Positions 8,943 to 17,145 of a stretch of 64,000 nucleotides of DNA are shown here, piece by piece. Every line of letters starts with the position of its first letter. Position 1 is the stretch's first letter. Origin of the DNA: Gammaproteobacteria bacterium (GTDB lineage: Bacteria; Pseudomonadota; Gammaproteobacteria; Steroidobacterales; GCA-2729495). The stretch lies in assembly GCA_014337915.1 (NCBI GenBank), contig QUBU01000002.1, positions 62,001-126,000 of the forward strand, given 5' to 3'. Both the position numbers and the translations under genes were made by a program. The notes under the pieces are model-generated. The model did not search any database and had not been told where the DNA came from. It saw only the letters and a list, made by a program, of their open reading frames with translations.

Positions 8943-10139
8943 TCAGCGGATGTTGATGATGGTCTGGGTGACGGTGTCGAGCGTCGAGATCACCTGGGCG
9001 TTGGCCTGGAACAGGCGCTGGCTGGTGATCATGCGCACCAGCTGCTCGGTCAGGTCGACGTTGGAGGACTCGAGTGCGCCGGACTGGATCACGCCGAAGT
9101 CGGACTGGGTGGCCTGGCCGCGCTGCGGGACGCCGGAGCGGTAGGTTTCCTGGAACGATGTGTCACTCACCTTGAGCAATCCTTCTGGGTTGGAGAAGTT
9201 GGCGAGGGCGATCTGCCCGAGGGCAGAAGACTCGCCGTTGGAGAAGCGGGCAAAGACGATGCCGGAGGGATCCACCTCGAAGCTGCGCAGCCGCCCGGCG
9301 GCCTGGCCATCCGGGGCGATCTGGTTGACGACGAAGCTCGAGCCGTACTGCGTGGAGCGGCTCATGTCCAGCGTGACGTTCATCGCCGCCGCGCCGTTGC
9401 CGGGGTTGTAGCCGTTGAAGGCCAGCTGCCCATTGGCCGGTGTGGTCAGGACGCCGGAGGAATTGAAGGCGAAGGGCTGGAGGGTACCGACCTGGTTGCC
9501 GTCGATGCTCATGGCGGCATTCCAGCCGCCGGCAGCAGCAATGAAGTAGAACGTGGTGTTGTGTGCCACGCCGAGGGTGTCGTAGGTGATGCTCGACGTG
9601 CTGTGGTTGTACGACTGCGGATCCGCCATGTTGAAGGGCGAAACAGCGGGAATGGTGGCGCCTGCCGGCAGGTTGATGTTCATGTCCACCGTGCCGGTGG
9701 GCTGCGGCGGCGAGGTGTCGGTGGTGAACTGCAGGTCGATCAGGGCGCCGGTGTTGAAGGTGCCGTCGCCGCGCGGTGGGTATACCTGCAGCCGCTCACG
9801 CTCGGAGTTCTCCACGTAGCCGTTAGAGTCGAGGCCAAAGGCCCCGACCCGCGAATACACCAGGCTGCCGTTGTCGCTCACCACGAAGAAGCCCTTGCCG
9901 CTGATGGCGAGGTCCATCTGGCGCTCGGTGATGTCGACGTTGCCCTGGGTGAATTCCTGGCGCACTTCCGCGAGGCGCACGCCATTGCCGATGCCGATCG
10001 CCTCGCCGGAGAACACGTCGGCGAACTCGGCGCGCGAGGACTTGAAGCCGGTGGTGTTGGCATTGGCGATGTTGTTGGAGGTGACCTGCAGGTCGGTGGA
10101 GGCGGCGTTCAGGCCGCTGAGTGCGATCTGGAATGACAT
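8943..10139 (-). CDS. flgE: Flagellar hook protein
   Basis: FlgE is the main subunit of the curved hook joining rod and filament. The 398-aa product begins MSFQIALSGLNAASTDLQVT with SNNIANANTTGFKSSRAEF and ends LESSNVDLTEQLVRMITSQR...TLDTVTQTIINIR, the standard ends of hook proteins. The middle domain includes GYVENSERERLQVYPP and the FlgE-type GYNPGNG region. It follows flgD by 48 nt, in the order required for hook cap (FlgD) then hook (FlgE). Confidence 0.97.
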   Translation of the reverse strand: MSFQIALSGLNAASTDLQVTSNNIANANTTGFKSSRAEFADVFSGEAIGIGNGVRLAEVRQEFTQGNVDITERQMDLAISGKGFFVVSDNGSLVYSRVGAFGLDSNGYVENSERERLQVYPPRGDGTFNTGALIDLQFTTDTSPPQPTGTVDMNINLPAGATIPAVSPFNMADPQSYNHSTSSITYDTLGVAHNTTFYFIAAAGGWNAAMSIDGNQVGTLQPFAFNSSGVLTTPANGQLAFNGYNPGNGAAAMNVTLDMSRSTQYGSSFVVNQIAPDGQAAGRLRSFEVDPSGIVFARFSNGESSALGQIALANFSNPEGLLKVSDTSFQETYRSGVPQRGQATQSDFGVIQSGALESSNVDLTEQLVRMITSQRLFQANAQVISTLDTVTQTIINIR

Positions 10140-10187
10140 GTTCGGGCTCCTGTCGGGATATTCCGGGTCAGTAGGTGGATTCGGTTG

Positions 10188-10880
10188 TCAGTAGATGGCC
10201 TTGACGTCGGCGAGGCCGAGTTGCTGGCCATCGGCCGTGGTGAGCGTGGTGCGCTGGCCGTCACCGCCGAGGGAAACGCTGGCCACGCGCTTGTGCAGGT
10301 AGGTGTCGACGGCGGTGCGCTGCTCGCCGTTGGCGTAGCTGGCCTGCACCGTGTAGCTGCCGGCAGCGGCGGGGTTGCCTCTGCTGTCCAGGCCATCCCA
10401 GCTGAAGCTGGCCTGGCCTGCGGCCTGGTTGCCCAGCGGGATCTGCCGCACCAGCGTGCCGGCGCTGTCGAGGATGCTGACGCTCGCGGTGGCGGTCGCC
10501 ACCGGCAGCGCAACCTGGCCCCTGAGTCCCTGGCCGCTGGCAATACTGGCTGTGTTCGCGGGTGCGAGTACGTCGTGGCCGACGACGGTGGCGGCCTGCA
10601 GCGCTTGCGCGGCGTAGGTCGCATCCGCCAGGGTCTTCATCGACTGGTTCATCTCGGAGATGCCGGCGACACTGGACACCTGCGCGAGCTGCGTCAGGAA
10701 CTCGGACGGATCCTGCGGCTTCAGCGGGTCCTGGTTCCGGAACTGCTGGATCATCAGCGTCAGGAACTGCTCCTGGCCGAGTTCGTTGCTGCCTTTCGTG
10801 GATTTCGTGGGCAACTGGTAGGACGAGTCGAGCCCGCCGAAGATCGGGCTGCTGGCGTTGTTGCTGGTGATCGTGGCCAT
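10188..10880 (-). CDS. flgD: Flagellar hook capping/scaffold protein
   Basis: FlgD caps the growing hook and helps FlgE subunits to assemble. The 230-aa product has the conserved N-terminal part (LGQEQFLTLMIQQFRNQDPL, then KPQDPSEFLTQLAQVSSVAGI) at residues about 33-75. A C-terminal FlgD tudor/Ig-like region follows from about residue 95, including FSWDGLDSRGNPAAAGSYTV. The order flgC-flgD-flgE and the length are standard. Confidence 0.96.
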   Translation of the reverse strand: MATITSNNASSPIFGGLDSSYQLPTKSTKGSNELGQEQFLTLMIQQFRNQDPLKPQDPSEFLTQLAQVSSVAGISEMNQSMKTLADATYAAQALQAATVVGHDVLAPANTASIASGQGLRGQVALPVATATASVSILDSAGTLVRQIPLGNQAAGQASFSWDGLDSRGNPAAAGSYTVQASYANGEQRTAVDTYLHKRVASVSLGGDGQRTTLTTADGQQLGLADVKAIY

Positions 10881-10899
10881 GGTTCAGTACTCCAGTGGG

Positions 10900-11313
10900 C
10901 TAGGAGCCCAGCGAGAGGGTGCGGAGGAAGAGTTCCTTCGAGGTGTTGAGCACCTCGATGCTGTTCTGGTACGAACGCGAGGCCGAGATCATGTTGACCA
11001 TCTCGTCCACCACGTTGACGTTGGACATGTAGACGTAGCCATCGGCATCCGCCTGCGGATGGCCCGGCTGGTAGACCCGCGGCGGCGGGGCCTGGCTCTC
11101 CACGACACCGGCGACGCGCACCGAGGCGGCGGCGGGATCGGCACCCTGGCCCTGCAGCACGGTCTGGAACACCGGCTGGCGGGCGCGATAGGCGTCCTCG
11201 GCCTTGCCCGCGGCGCTGTTGGCATTGGCCAGGTTGCTGGCGGTCGCGTTCAGGCGCACCGACTGCGCGCTCATCGCGGCGCCGGCGATATCGAAGATGT
11301 TGAGTAGTCCCAT
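10900..11313 (-). CDS. flgC: Flagellar proximal rod protein FlgC
   Basis: FlgC is a proximal rod subunit. The 137-aa product begins [20 protein letters not shown] with [20 protein letters not shown], and ends with [20 protein letters not shown] and [16 protein letters not shown], the FlgC C-terminal signature. It lies 2 nt downstream of flgB, so the pair is translationally close. Confidence 0.96.
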   Translation of the reverse strand: MGLLNIFDIAGAAMSAQSVRLNATASNLANANSAAGKAEDAYRARQPVFQTVLQGQGADPAAASVRVAGVVESQAPPPRVYQPGHPQADADGYVYMSNVNVVDEMVNMISASRSYQNSIEVLNTSKELFLRTLSLGS

Positions 11314-11315
11314 GG

Positions 11316-11714
11316 TCAGCGACCTCCAGTGATGGCCATGCGCAGGCCGCGGATGCGCATGTCGAGGAACGAGAGTGAGGCCTGGTAGCGCGTGGCGGTT
11401 TCGGCGATAGCCGCGCTTTCCTTCTGCGCGTCGACGGTGTTGCCATCGAGGGTCGGCTGCTCGGGTACGCGGTAGAGCGCGGCCGGCTGGCCGGCGGCGT
11501 CCGCTCCTTGTATATGTCCCGGTCGCGTGGCTGCCAGGGTCACGGCCTGGCCCGCGTCGGCGCTGGCCAGCGCAGCCTTGAAATCCACGTCACGCGCCTT
11601 GTAGTTCGGCGTGTCGGCATTGGCCATGTTGGCGGCCAGCAGTTCGATGCGCCGGCTCGCCAGCGTCATCACCCGTTCGTGGGGTGCGAATACCTGGTTG
11701 ATGTCGATGGGCAT
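11316..11714 (-). CDS. flgB: Flagellar proximal rod protein FlgB (first gene of the operon)
   Basis: FlgB is the proximal rod subunit nearest the MS ring. The ATG at 11712-11714 gives the 132-aa family-standard protein [20 protein letters not shown] with [25 protein letters not shown] lies 6 nt before this ATG. The reading frame stays open for a further 115 codons upstream, but that part is Arg/Ala-rich noise and crosses the sigma-54 promoter, so I reject the longer start. It heads the flgBCDEFGHIJKL unit. Confidence 0.95.
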   Translation of the reverse strand: MPIDINQVFAPHERVMTLASRRIELLAANMANADTPNYKARDVDFKAALASADAGQAVTLAATRPGHIQGADAAGQPAALYRVPEQPTLDGNTVDAQKESAAIAETATRYQASLSFLDMRIRGLRMAITGGR

Positions 11715-11752
11715 GGGATGCTCCCGATGCGTCGCTGTCCTGCGGGAGTCAT

Positions 11753-11768
11753 TGCAAGAGCCGTGCCA
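11753..11768 (-). promoter_or_regulatory. Sigma-54 (RpoN) promoter of flgB operon
   Basis: The minus strand reads TGGCACGGCTCTTGCA, a complete match to TGGCACG-N4-TTGCA. The -24 GG and -12 GC are separated by exactly 10 nt. Transcription should start near 11742, about 28 nt before the flgB ATG. An enhancer-binding activator of the FleQ/FlrC class would be required, and none is encoded in the window. Confidence 0.92.
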
Positions 11769-11909
11769 GCCCGGTCGGAAGGGGCGGGGAATGGCGCAGC
11801 GGGTCTGCATCGGCAAGTCCTCTCCGCCCCGGCGGCAGCGCCTTGCAGCGGCGGCAGTGGCTTGCCGTCCGGCTCCTCGTCGGCGGATGCCACCAGTGCC
11901 AGTGCCGAT

Positions 11910-11925
11910 GGGCACGCTTCTTGCA
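11910..11925 (+). promoter_or_regulatory. Sigma-54-type promoter reading into flgA
   Basis: The plus strand reads GGGCACGCTTCTTGCA, differing from the consensus only at the first base. GG (11911-11912) and GC (11923-11924) are 10 nt apart. The predicted start point, about 12 nt after the GC, falls at roughly 11936, which is 2 nt before the flgA ATG, so the transcript would be almost leaderless. It lies about 140 nt from the oppositely directed flgB promoter. Confidence 0.75.
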
Positions 11926-11937
11926 AACTTCCCCGGC

Positions 11938-12672
11938 ATGACTGGCAACCGACATGGAACAAGCAAGAGCCGGGCCGCAGCGCTGCTGCTGGCCCTGCTG
12001 CCCGTGCCCGGATCACTGCCGGCAGCGGACATGGCGCGCTTCCAGGCGGCGGCGGACATCAGGGCCGCGGCCGAAGCCGTGGTGCTCGAGCGCCTTGCCG
12101 ATGCGCCGGGTCAGGTCACGGCCCGGGCCGAGGAACTGGATCCGCGGCTGCAGATGCCAGCCTGTGATGCGCCACTGTCGGCCTCGTTGCCGGCGCGCAC
12201 GCAGCTCAGCTCGAGGCTGACGGCTGAAGTCCGCTGCAACGGGGCGCGCCAGTGGCGGCTGTTCGTGCCGGTGAAAATCACGGTACGGCAGTCCGTGGTC
12301 GTGGCAGCCCTGCCTCTCGAGCGCGGCAAAGTTTTGGCACCCGGTGACGTATTACTGGCGGAACGGGAACTGGGAGCGATCAGTGGTGGCTACCTGACCA
12401 GCGTCGAAGCGGTGGCGGGGCAGGTCCTGCGGCGTGCGGTGCCCGCGGGCGCGGCGCTGGCTCCGGCATTGCTGGAAGCGCCCGTCCTGGTCAGGCGCGG
12501 CCAGGCAGTCACGCTCCAGGCGAAATCCGGGGTATTGACCGTCCAGGCACCGGCGGTGGCGCGGGGCGACGGGGCCCTGGGACAGGTGATCGAGGTGCAA
12601 AACATATCCTCGAAGAAGATCATGCAAGCTATTGTAAGAAATGAGAAAACAGTAGAAGTTTACTTGCCCTGA
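11938..12672 (+). CDS. flgA: Flagellar basal body P-ring formation chaperone
   Basis: FlgA is a periplasmic chaperone needed for P-ring (FlgI) assembly. The 244-aa product from ATG 11938 has a signal peptide (basic start MTGNRHGTSKSR, hydrophobic AAALLLALLPVPG, cleavage near LPAAD). The C-terminal half is an SAF/ChapFlgA domain: VVAALPLERGKVLAPGDVLL, then RELGAISGGYL, GQVLRRAVPAGAAL, and LGQVIEVQNISSKKIMQAIV. Upstream in-frame ATGs exist, but they would translate through the sigma-54 site and add no signal-like sequence. It is divergent from flgB and upstream of flgM. Confidence 0.92.
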   Translation: MTGNRHGTSKSRAAALLLALLPVPGSLPAADMARFQAAADIRAAAEAVVLERLADAPGQVTARAEELDPRLQMPACDAPLSASLPARTQLSSRLTAEVRCNGARQWRLFVPVKITVRQSVVVAALPLERGKVLAPGDVLLAERELGAISGGYLTSVEAVAGQVLRRAVPAGAALAPALLEAPVLVRRGQAVTLQAKSGVLTVQAPAVARGDGALGQVIEVQNISSKKIMQAIVRNEKTVEVYLP

Positions 12673-12681
12673 ACGGGCGGC

Positions 12682-12709
12682 TAAAGGAATCTGCCCGGGT
12701 TGCCGATAA
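12682..12709 (+). promoter_or_regulatory. Sigma-28 (FliA) promoter of flgM
   Basis: TAAA (12682-12685), 16 nt and a perfect GCCGATAA (12702-12709) form a FliA promoter between flgA and flgM. This gives flgM late expression in addition to any read-through from flgA, which is the known dual control of flgM in other gammaproteobacteria. Confidence 0.83.
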
Positions 12710-12746
12710 GCCTGTAGGAAGCTGGGACTGGGCCGAGGAGCGAGAC

Positions 12747-13058
12747 ATGGCTGACAAGATCAACGGTTACGGGAGGGTGGGCCACGACATCGGCCCGTCG
12801 CGGTCCCGTGCCGTCCAACGTCCGGACGCTGCTGCCGATGCCACGGCGAGCCGGCGTACCGCTGCTGCCGCCGATGCCGTGGAGCTTACGGGCACGGCAG
12901 CACGCCTGAAGGCCATCGAGGCACGGCTTGCCGCGATTCCCGAGGTAGACCAGGCGCGCGTGAAAGCGGCCCGCGAGCGTCTGGAGTCCGGCGACTACCG
13001 TCCCGATCCCGCGCGCATTGCCGCAAAGCTGCTGCGCATGGACCGCGACCTCGGCTGA
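12747..13058 (+). CDS. flgM: Anti-sigma-28 factor
   Basis: FlgM binds and inhibits FliA until the hook is complete, then leaves the cell through the flagellar export channel. The 103-aa product begins MADKINGYGRVGHDIGPS and has the conserved C-terminal sigma-binding part LTGTAARLKAIEARLAAIPE, VDQARVKAARERLESGDYRP, ending ARIAAKLLRMDRDLG. The N-terminal half is Ala/Arg-rich and probably disordered, as in other FlgM proteins. GAGGAG lies about 7 nt before the ATG. flgN follows after 30 nt. Confidence 0.94.
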   Translation: MADKINGYGRVGHDIGPSRSRAVQRPDAAADATASRRTAAAADAVELTGTAARLKAIEARLAAIPEVDQARVKAARERLESGDYRPDPARIAAKLLRMDRDLG

Positions 13059-13088
13059 CCCGCCCCACGCGCATAAGCACGAACCGAC

Positions 13089-13565
13089 ATGCCCAGAGAC
13101 CTGCTTCCCGACCGCGACCTCGCCCGGCTGCTCGACCAGCAGATCGACGCCATGCAGGCGGTGCTGTCCTCGCTGGAGGATGAGCGCCGCGCGCTGACAG
13201 CCCGCGACGGGGATGCGCTGCTGAAGGCGGTTGGTGCCAAGGCCGAATCCATTGCCGCTGCCGGCGAAATCGACGGGCGCCGCCAGGCCCTGCTCGAGCG
13301 CCTTGGCATCGGCAACCGTCCGGGTCGCGGCAGCCGCGGCTTCGGCAACGATGCCGGCATCGGCCAGCGCTGGCAGCAGGTGCTGGCACTGACGCGCCAG
13401 TGCCGCGCCCTGAACGATGCCAACGGCCAGCTCATCCGCGGCCAGCGCCGGCGCGTCGACAGCACCCTGCGCCTGCTGCGTGGCGAGCCTGCCGCGACGG
13501 CGGAGTACGGCCCTGGCGGCGAAGCCCGGGCGCGAGTTTCGCAGCGCTCCCTCGCCAGCTACTGA
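13089..13565 (+). CDS. flgN: Flagellar export chaperone FlgN
   Basis: FlgN is the cytoplasmic chaperone for FlgK and FlgL. The 158-aa product is mostly helical with the FlgN-type core LARLLDQQIDAMQAVLSSLE and DERRALTARDGDALLKAVGA. A conserved late region reads RQCRALNDANGQLIRGQRRR. Sequence conservation in this family is low, so position after flgM carries much of the weight. It is co-transcribed with flgM from the sigma-28 promoter. Confidence 0.88.
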   Translation: MPRDLLPDRDLARLLDQQIDAMQAVLSSLEDERRALTARDGDALLKAVGAKAESIAAAGEIDGRRQALLERLGIGNRPGRGSRGFGNDAGIGQRWQQVLALTRQCRALNDANGQLIRGQRRRVDSTLRLLRGEPAATAEYGPGGEARARVSQRSLASY

Positions 13566-13644
13566 CGCCGGCCGGTCGCGCCGCGGCGTACGCAGCCGCT
13601 CCCGGCGTTCGGGCCAAGCCTTCCACGCCCTACTGGCGACTCAC

Positions 13645-13650
13645 TATACT
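13645..13650 (+). promoter_or_regulatory. Possible sigma-70 -10 element of the uspA gene
   Basis: TATACT lies 75 nt before the uspA ATG in the flgN-uspA gap, with no convincing -35. The same hexamer recurs before the gene at 28041 and before rdgC (and before glgC on the other strand), which supports it as this genome's common -10. Confidence 0.35.
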
Positions 13651-13724
13651 GGGTATCAGGCCAGGCAACGTCCTGGCGCGGTGTATCGGCCCGCAGATTC
13701 CAGGCAGGAACCAGGAGCAACAGC

Positions 13725-14162
13725 ATGGCTGGCAAGAATGTGATCGTATTCCCGACGGATTTTTCCGAGGCGTCGCTCGCCGCGCTGCCCTGGGCACGCC
13801 GCATGGCCGGGGAAATGCAGGCGGAAATCCACTGCATCTACGTGGTCGAGGAACCGCATATCTACGCAACCCTGGACATGGGGCCGGTGCCGATTCCGTC
13901 GGTCGAGGAGCTGTCGCGCAGTGCCGAGAAGCGTATGGCGAGCTTCGCCAGCGCCCACCTTCGTGAAGGCGGCATCATCACCCGCGTGCTGGTGGGCCGG
14001 CCCGCCGAGGAAGTGGTGCGCTATGCCAGGGAAAAGAACGCGGGGCTCATCATCATGACGACGCATGGTTACAGCGGCGTCAAGCATGTGCTCCTCGGCA
14101 GCACGACCGAGGCAGTCCTGCGCCACGCCAGCTGCCCGGTGCTGTCGATCCGCAACGCCTGA
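13725..14162 (+). CDS. Universal stress protein (UspA family)
   Basis: This is a 145-aa single-domain UspA-type protein, a cytoplasmic nucleotide-binding stress protein. It begins VIVFPTDFSEASLAALPWAR and ends with the ATP-binding signature MTTHGYSGVKHVLLGSTTEA followed by CPVLSIRN. The ATP-binding pattern G-x2-G-x9-G(S/T) is kept apart from the first glycine, which is threonine, as in many family members. AGGAG precedes the ATG. It lies 46 nt before glgA, so it is probably in the same transcript, linking a stress protein to glycogen synthesis. Confidence 0.9.
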   Translation: MAGKNVIVFPTDFSEASLAALPWARRMAGEMQAEIHCIYVVEEPHIYATLDMGPVPIPSVEELSRSAEKRMASFASAHLREGGIITRVLVGRPAEEVVRYAREKNAGLIIMTTHGYSGVKHVLLGSTTEAVLRHASCPVLSIRNA

Positions 14163-14208
14163 GCCTGCCGCCCGCCAGCATGGCTGCCGATTCCGGCACG
14201 GCGTGGTC

Positions 14209-15684
14209 ATGCGCATCCTGACCGTCTGCGCCGAGTACGCACCGCTGGCCAAGGTCGGCGGCCTCGGTGATGTCACCACCGGCCTCTGCGGCTGGCTCGC
14301 GCGCCGCGGGCACGAGGTGCTGGTGGTGTTGCCCTTCTATGGCGAGATGCGCGAGCGCGGCGTCGCCATCGAGGCGCATGCCGCGCTGGGCCCGCGTCCG
14401 GCTCCCGGAAGCGCGCCGGCAAGCTATGCGGTGCACCGCCTCGCCGGGCAGGCGGGCGCCGGCCGGGGCCCGGAGATCTTCCTGGTGGACGCGCCCGCAT
14501 TCTTCGGCGGCGGCGTGTATGCCAGCGGTACTGCCGAGGCGCTGCGTTTCATGCTGCTCTCGCGTGCGGCGCTGGAGTTCGCCGCCAGCGCCGGTTTCCG
14601 GCCGGACATCGTCCATTGCCATGACTGGCACGCCGCCCCGGCGGCAGTGATGCTCAAAGGTCCGTTGCGGGCCGAACGCGCCTTCCGCCAGTCCTATGCG
14701 GCGCTGACTATCCACAACATCGGCTACCAGGGCGTGTTCCCGGCTGGCCTGCTCGAGCAGGCGGACGCAGCATCGCTGCAGCCATTGTTCGCCCCGGAGG
14801 ACCTGGCGCAGGGCGACATCAATTTCCTCAGGGCCGGCATCGCCAACGCCGACGTCCTCACCACCGTGAGCCCGACCCATGCCCAGGAAATCCAGACCGC
14901 GGAGTACGGCATGGGCCTGGACGGCCTGCTGCGCCAGCGCCGGCACCGGCTGGCGGGCATCCTCAACGGCGTGGACTACGCGCACTGGGACCCGGCCACC
15001 GATCCGCTGCTGCCGGCGCATTACTCCGCCCGCGACCTGGTGGGCAAGCAGACCTGCCGCAGGGCGCTCGCGGCCGAACTTGGCCTGGACCTGCAGCCGG
15101 GCGTGCCGGTGGTAGGCCTGGTGTCGCGGCTCGCGCAGCAGAAGGGCATCGATATCGTCATTCACGCGCTGCCGGCGCTGCTGGCCGCGCGCCGCTTCTG
15201 CTGCGCCATCCTCGGCAGCGGCGAGCAGGGATACGTCGCGGCGCTGCGCGACCTGGCCGCAAGCCATCCCGGTCGCGTGGCATTCGTCGAAGCCCAGGAT
15301 GAGGGCCTCGCCCACCGTGTCTACGCTGGCAGCGACCTGTTCCTCGTGCCCTCGTTGTACGAACCCTGCGGGCTCACGCAGATGTACGCGATGCGCTACG
15401 GTGCGGTGCCGGTGGTGCGCCGCACCGGCGGCCTCGCCGATACGGTGACGCACTTCGATCCCGCCACCGGCCAGGGAACCGGCAGCGTATTTCTCGATGC
15501 GGATGTCGGTGGCCTTGGCTGGGGACTGAACGCGGCGCTGGACTGGCATGCATCGCCGTCCGACTGGGCCCGCGTGGTCGCCAATGGCATGGCCCGCGAC
15601 TGGTCATGGGAGCACCAGGGACCGCGCTATGAAGAGCTGTTCGCGCGCCTCGTGAATGGCGGCGCGATGCCGTCGAGTTCCTAG
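14209..15684 (+). CDS. glgA: Glycogen synthase (ADP-glucose, GT5)
   Basis: GlgA transfers glucose from ADP-glucose to the growing alpha-1,4-glucan. The ATG at 14209 gives a 491-aa protein starting MRILTVCAEYAPLAKVGGLGD, where KVGGLGD is the ADP-glucose-binding loop. Other GT5 motifs are DIVHCHDWHAAPAAVML, LTIHNIGYQGVFP, VVGLVSRLAQQKGIDIV and PSLYEPCGLTQMYAMRYG with GGLADTV. A GTG two codons earlier is an alternative start, and the ribosome site is weak. The stop codon overlaps that of the convergent malQ in a shared CTAG. Confidence 0.96.
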   Translation: MRILTVCAEYAPLAKVGGLGDVTTGLCGWLARRGHEVLVVLPFYGEMRERGVAIEAHAALGPRPAPGSAPASYAVHRLAGQAGAGRGPEIFLVDAPAFFGGGVYASGTAEALRFMLLSRAALEFAASAGFRPDIVHCHDWHAAPAAVMLKGPLRAERAFRQSYAALTIHNIGYQGVFPAGLLEQADAASLQPLFAPEDLAQGDINFLRAGIANADVLTTVSPTHAQEIQTAEYGMGLDGLLRQRRHRLAGILNGVDYAHWDPATDPLLPAHYSARDLVGKQTCRRALAAELGLDLQPGVPVVGLVSRLAQQKGIDIVIHALPALLAARRFCCAILGSGEQGYVAALRDLAASHPGRVAFVEAQDEGLAHRVYAGSDLFLVPSLYEPCGLTQMYAMRYGAVPVVRRTGGLADTVTHFDPATGQGTGSVFLDADVGGLGWGLNAALDWHASPSDWARVVANGMARDWSWEHQGPRYEELFARLVNGGAMPSSS

Positions 15685-17132
15685 GCCCGGCCCGACAGTA
15701 CCGCCAGGCGCCGGCAGCGGTCGGCCAGCCCGGTGTCGAGCTGCTCCCAGCCGAAGCGCCAGCCCCAGTTGCCGCTGGGCGTGCCCGGGCGGTTCATGCG
15801 CGCCTCGCTGCCGAGCCCGAGGAGGTCCTGCATCGGCAGCACTGCCAGGCTGGCCGCTGAGGCGTAGGCGGCGCGGATCAGCGCGCCCGGCATGTCGCCC
15901 GGCGTGCTGGCCAGGCAGGCATCGACCCGCGCGCGCGTGCCGGCGTCGAGGCTGGTGTACCAGCCCATGGTGGTGTCGTTGTCGTGGGTGCCGGTGTAGA
16001 CCACGGCATTGGCGACATGGTTGGCCGGCAGGTATGGATTCTGCGGCGAGCCGTCGAAGGCGAACTGCAGCACCAGCATGCGGGGCAGGGAGAACTGGTC
16101 GCGCAGCGCGCGTACCTCGGGCGTGATGCTGCCCAGGTCCTCGGCTACCAGCGCCCCGATGCCCGGCTCTGCCGCCAGCGTGGCCAGCAATTCGGCTCCC
16201 GGTGCCGCGCGCCAGCGGCCATCGCGCGCGGTTGCTGCACCGGCCGGCACCTCCCAGTAGGACTCCAGCGCGCGGAAGTGATCGATGCGCAGCAGGTCGA
16301 AGCAGTGCAGCTGCCCGCGGATACGGTCCACCCACCAGCGGAAGCCCTCGGCGCGCATGGCGTCCCAGTCGTACAGGGGGTTGCCCCAGAGCTGGCCCTC
16401 GGCGTTGAAGTAGTCCGGGGGCACGCCTGCCACGGCCTCCGGCCTGCCGGCTGGATCCACCCGGAACAGCTTGCGATGCCACCACAGCTCGACGCTGTCG
16501 AGGTCGAGGTAGAACGGCAGGTCGCCGAACAGCAGGACGCCACGCGAGCGGGCGTACTCACGCAGTGCCTGCCACTGCAGATCGAAGAGGTACTGCTCGA
16601 AGGCGATGCTGCGCAGGCTGTCGCGGCCCTGGGCCAGGGTGCTGGTCATGGTGGCCGGATCACGCTGGCGGATCGCCTCCGGCCATTCCCACCATGGCTG
16701 TCCGCCGGAAATGCGGCGATGGTGCTCGAACAGCGAGTAGGGCAGCAGCCAGCTGCGCTGCTGCTGCACGAAAAGGTCGAAGGCGGCGTGGTCGGTGGCA
16801 CTGGCCTGGCTGCGGAAATGCTGGTAGCAGGCCCGCAGCCGGGTCGGCGCATCGGCATCCATCATGGCTTCCGGCAGCCAGCCGCGGCTGACGAGGTCGG
16901 CCGGGTCGATGAGGTCGGTGCTGCCCGCATGGGCGGACTTCATCTGGTAGGGTGACAGGCTCTGGTCCACCGGGCCGAGCGGCAGGGTCTGCCAGACGCT
17001 GAACCCGGCTGCTGCGAGCAGGTCGACGAAGCGCCGTGCATCGGCGCCGAGGACGCCACGCGGCCCGGGGCCCGGCAGCGATGTCGGATGGAGCAGGACA
17101 CCGGCACGGCGCCGGTCGAGCAGCAGGCTCAT
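15681..17132 (-). CDS. malQ: 4-alpha-glucanotransferase (amylomaltase, GH77)
   Basis: MalQ disproportionates maltodextrins and so recycles the short glucans released by debranching. The 483-aa protein from the ATG at 17130-17132 starts MSLLLDRRRAGVLLHPTSLP, typical of the family. Catalytic GH77 motifs are present: the nucleophile Asp in LLRIDHFRALESYWEVP, the acid/base Glu in LVAEDLGSITPEV, and the third carboxylate in YTGTHDNDTTMGWY. An ATG 11 codons upstream is possible but would overlap glgC. It lies just downstream of glgC on the same strand, so the two probably share a transcript. Confidence 0.94.
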   Translation of the reverse strand: MSLLLDRRRAGVLLHPTSLPGPGPRGVLGADARRFVDLLAAAGFSVWQTLPLGPVDQSLSPYQMKSAHAGSTDLIDPADLVSRGWLPEAMMDADAPTRLRACYQHFRSQASATDHAAFDLFVQQQRSWLLPYSLFEHHRRISGGQPWWEWPEAIRQRDPATMTSTLAQGRDSLRSIAFEQYLFDLQWQALREYARSRGVLLFGDLPFYLDLDSVELWWHRKLFRVDPAGRPEAVAGVPPDYFNAEGQLWGNPLYDWDAMRAEGFRWWVDRIRGQLHCFDLLRIDHFRALESYWEVPAGAATARDGRWRAAPGAELLATLAAEPGIGALVAEDLGSITPEVRALRDQFSLPRMLVLQFAFDGSPQNPYLPANHVANAVVYTGTHDNDTTMGWYTSLDAGTRARVDACLASTPGDMPGALIRAAYASAASLAVLPMQDLLGLGSEARMNRPGTPSGNWGWRFGWEQLDTGLADRCRRLAVLSGRA

Positions 17133-17145
17133 GATGTAGCAGGAC

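Noticed and set aside
8037-10136. 699-codon open frame antisense to flgG, flgF and flgE
   Set aside because: It is a GC-rich shadow of three certain flagellar genes, with no recognisable protein features.
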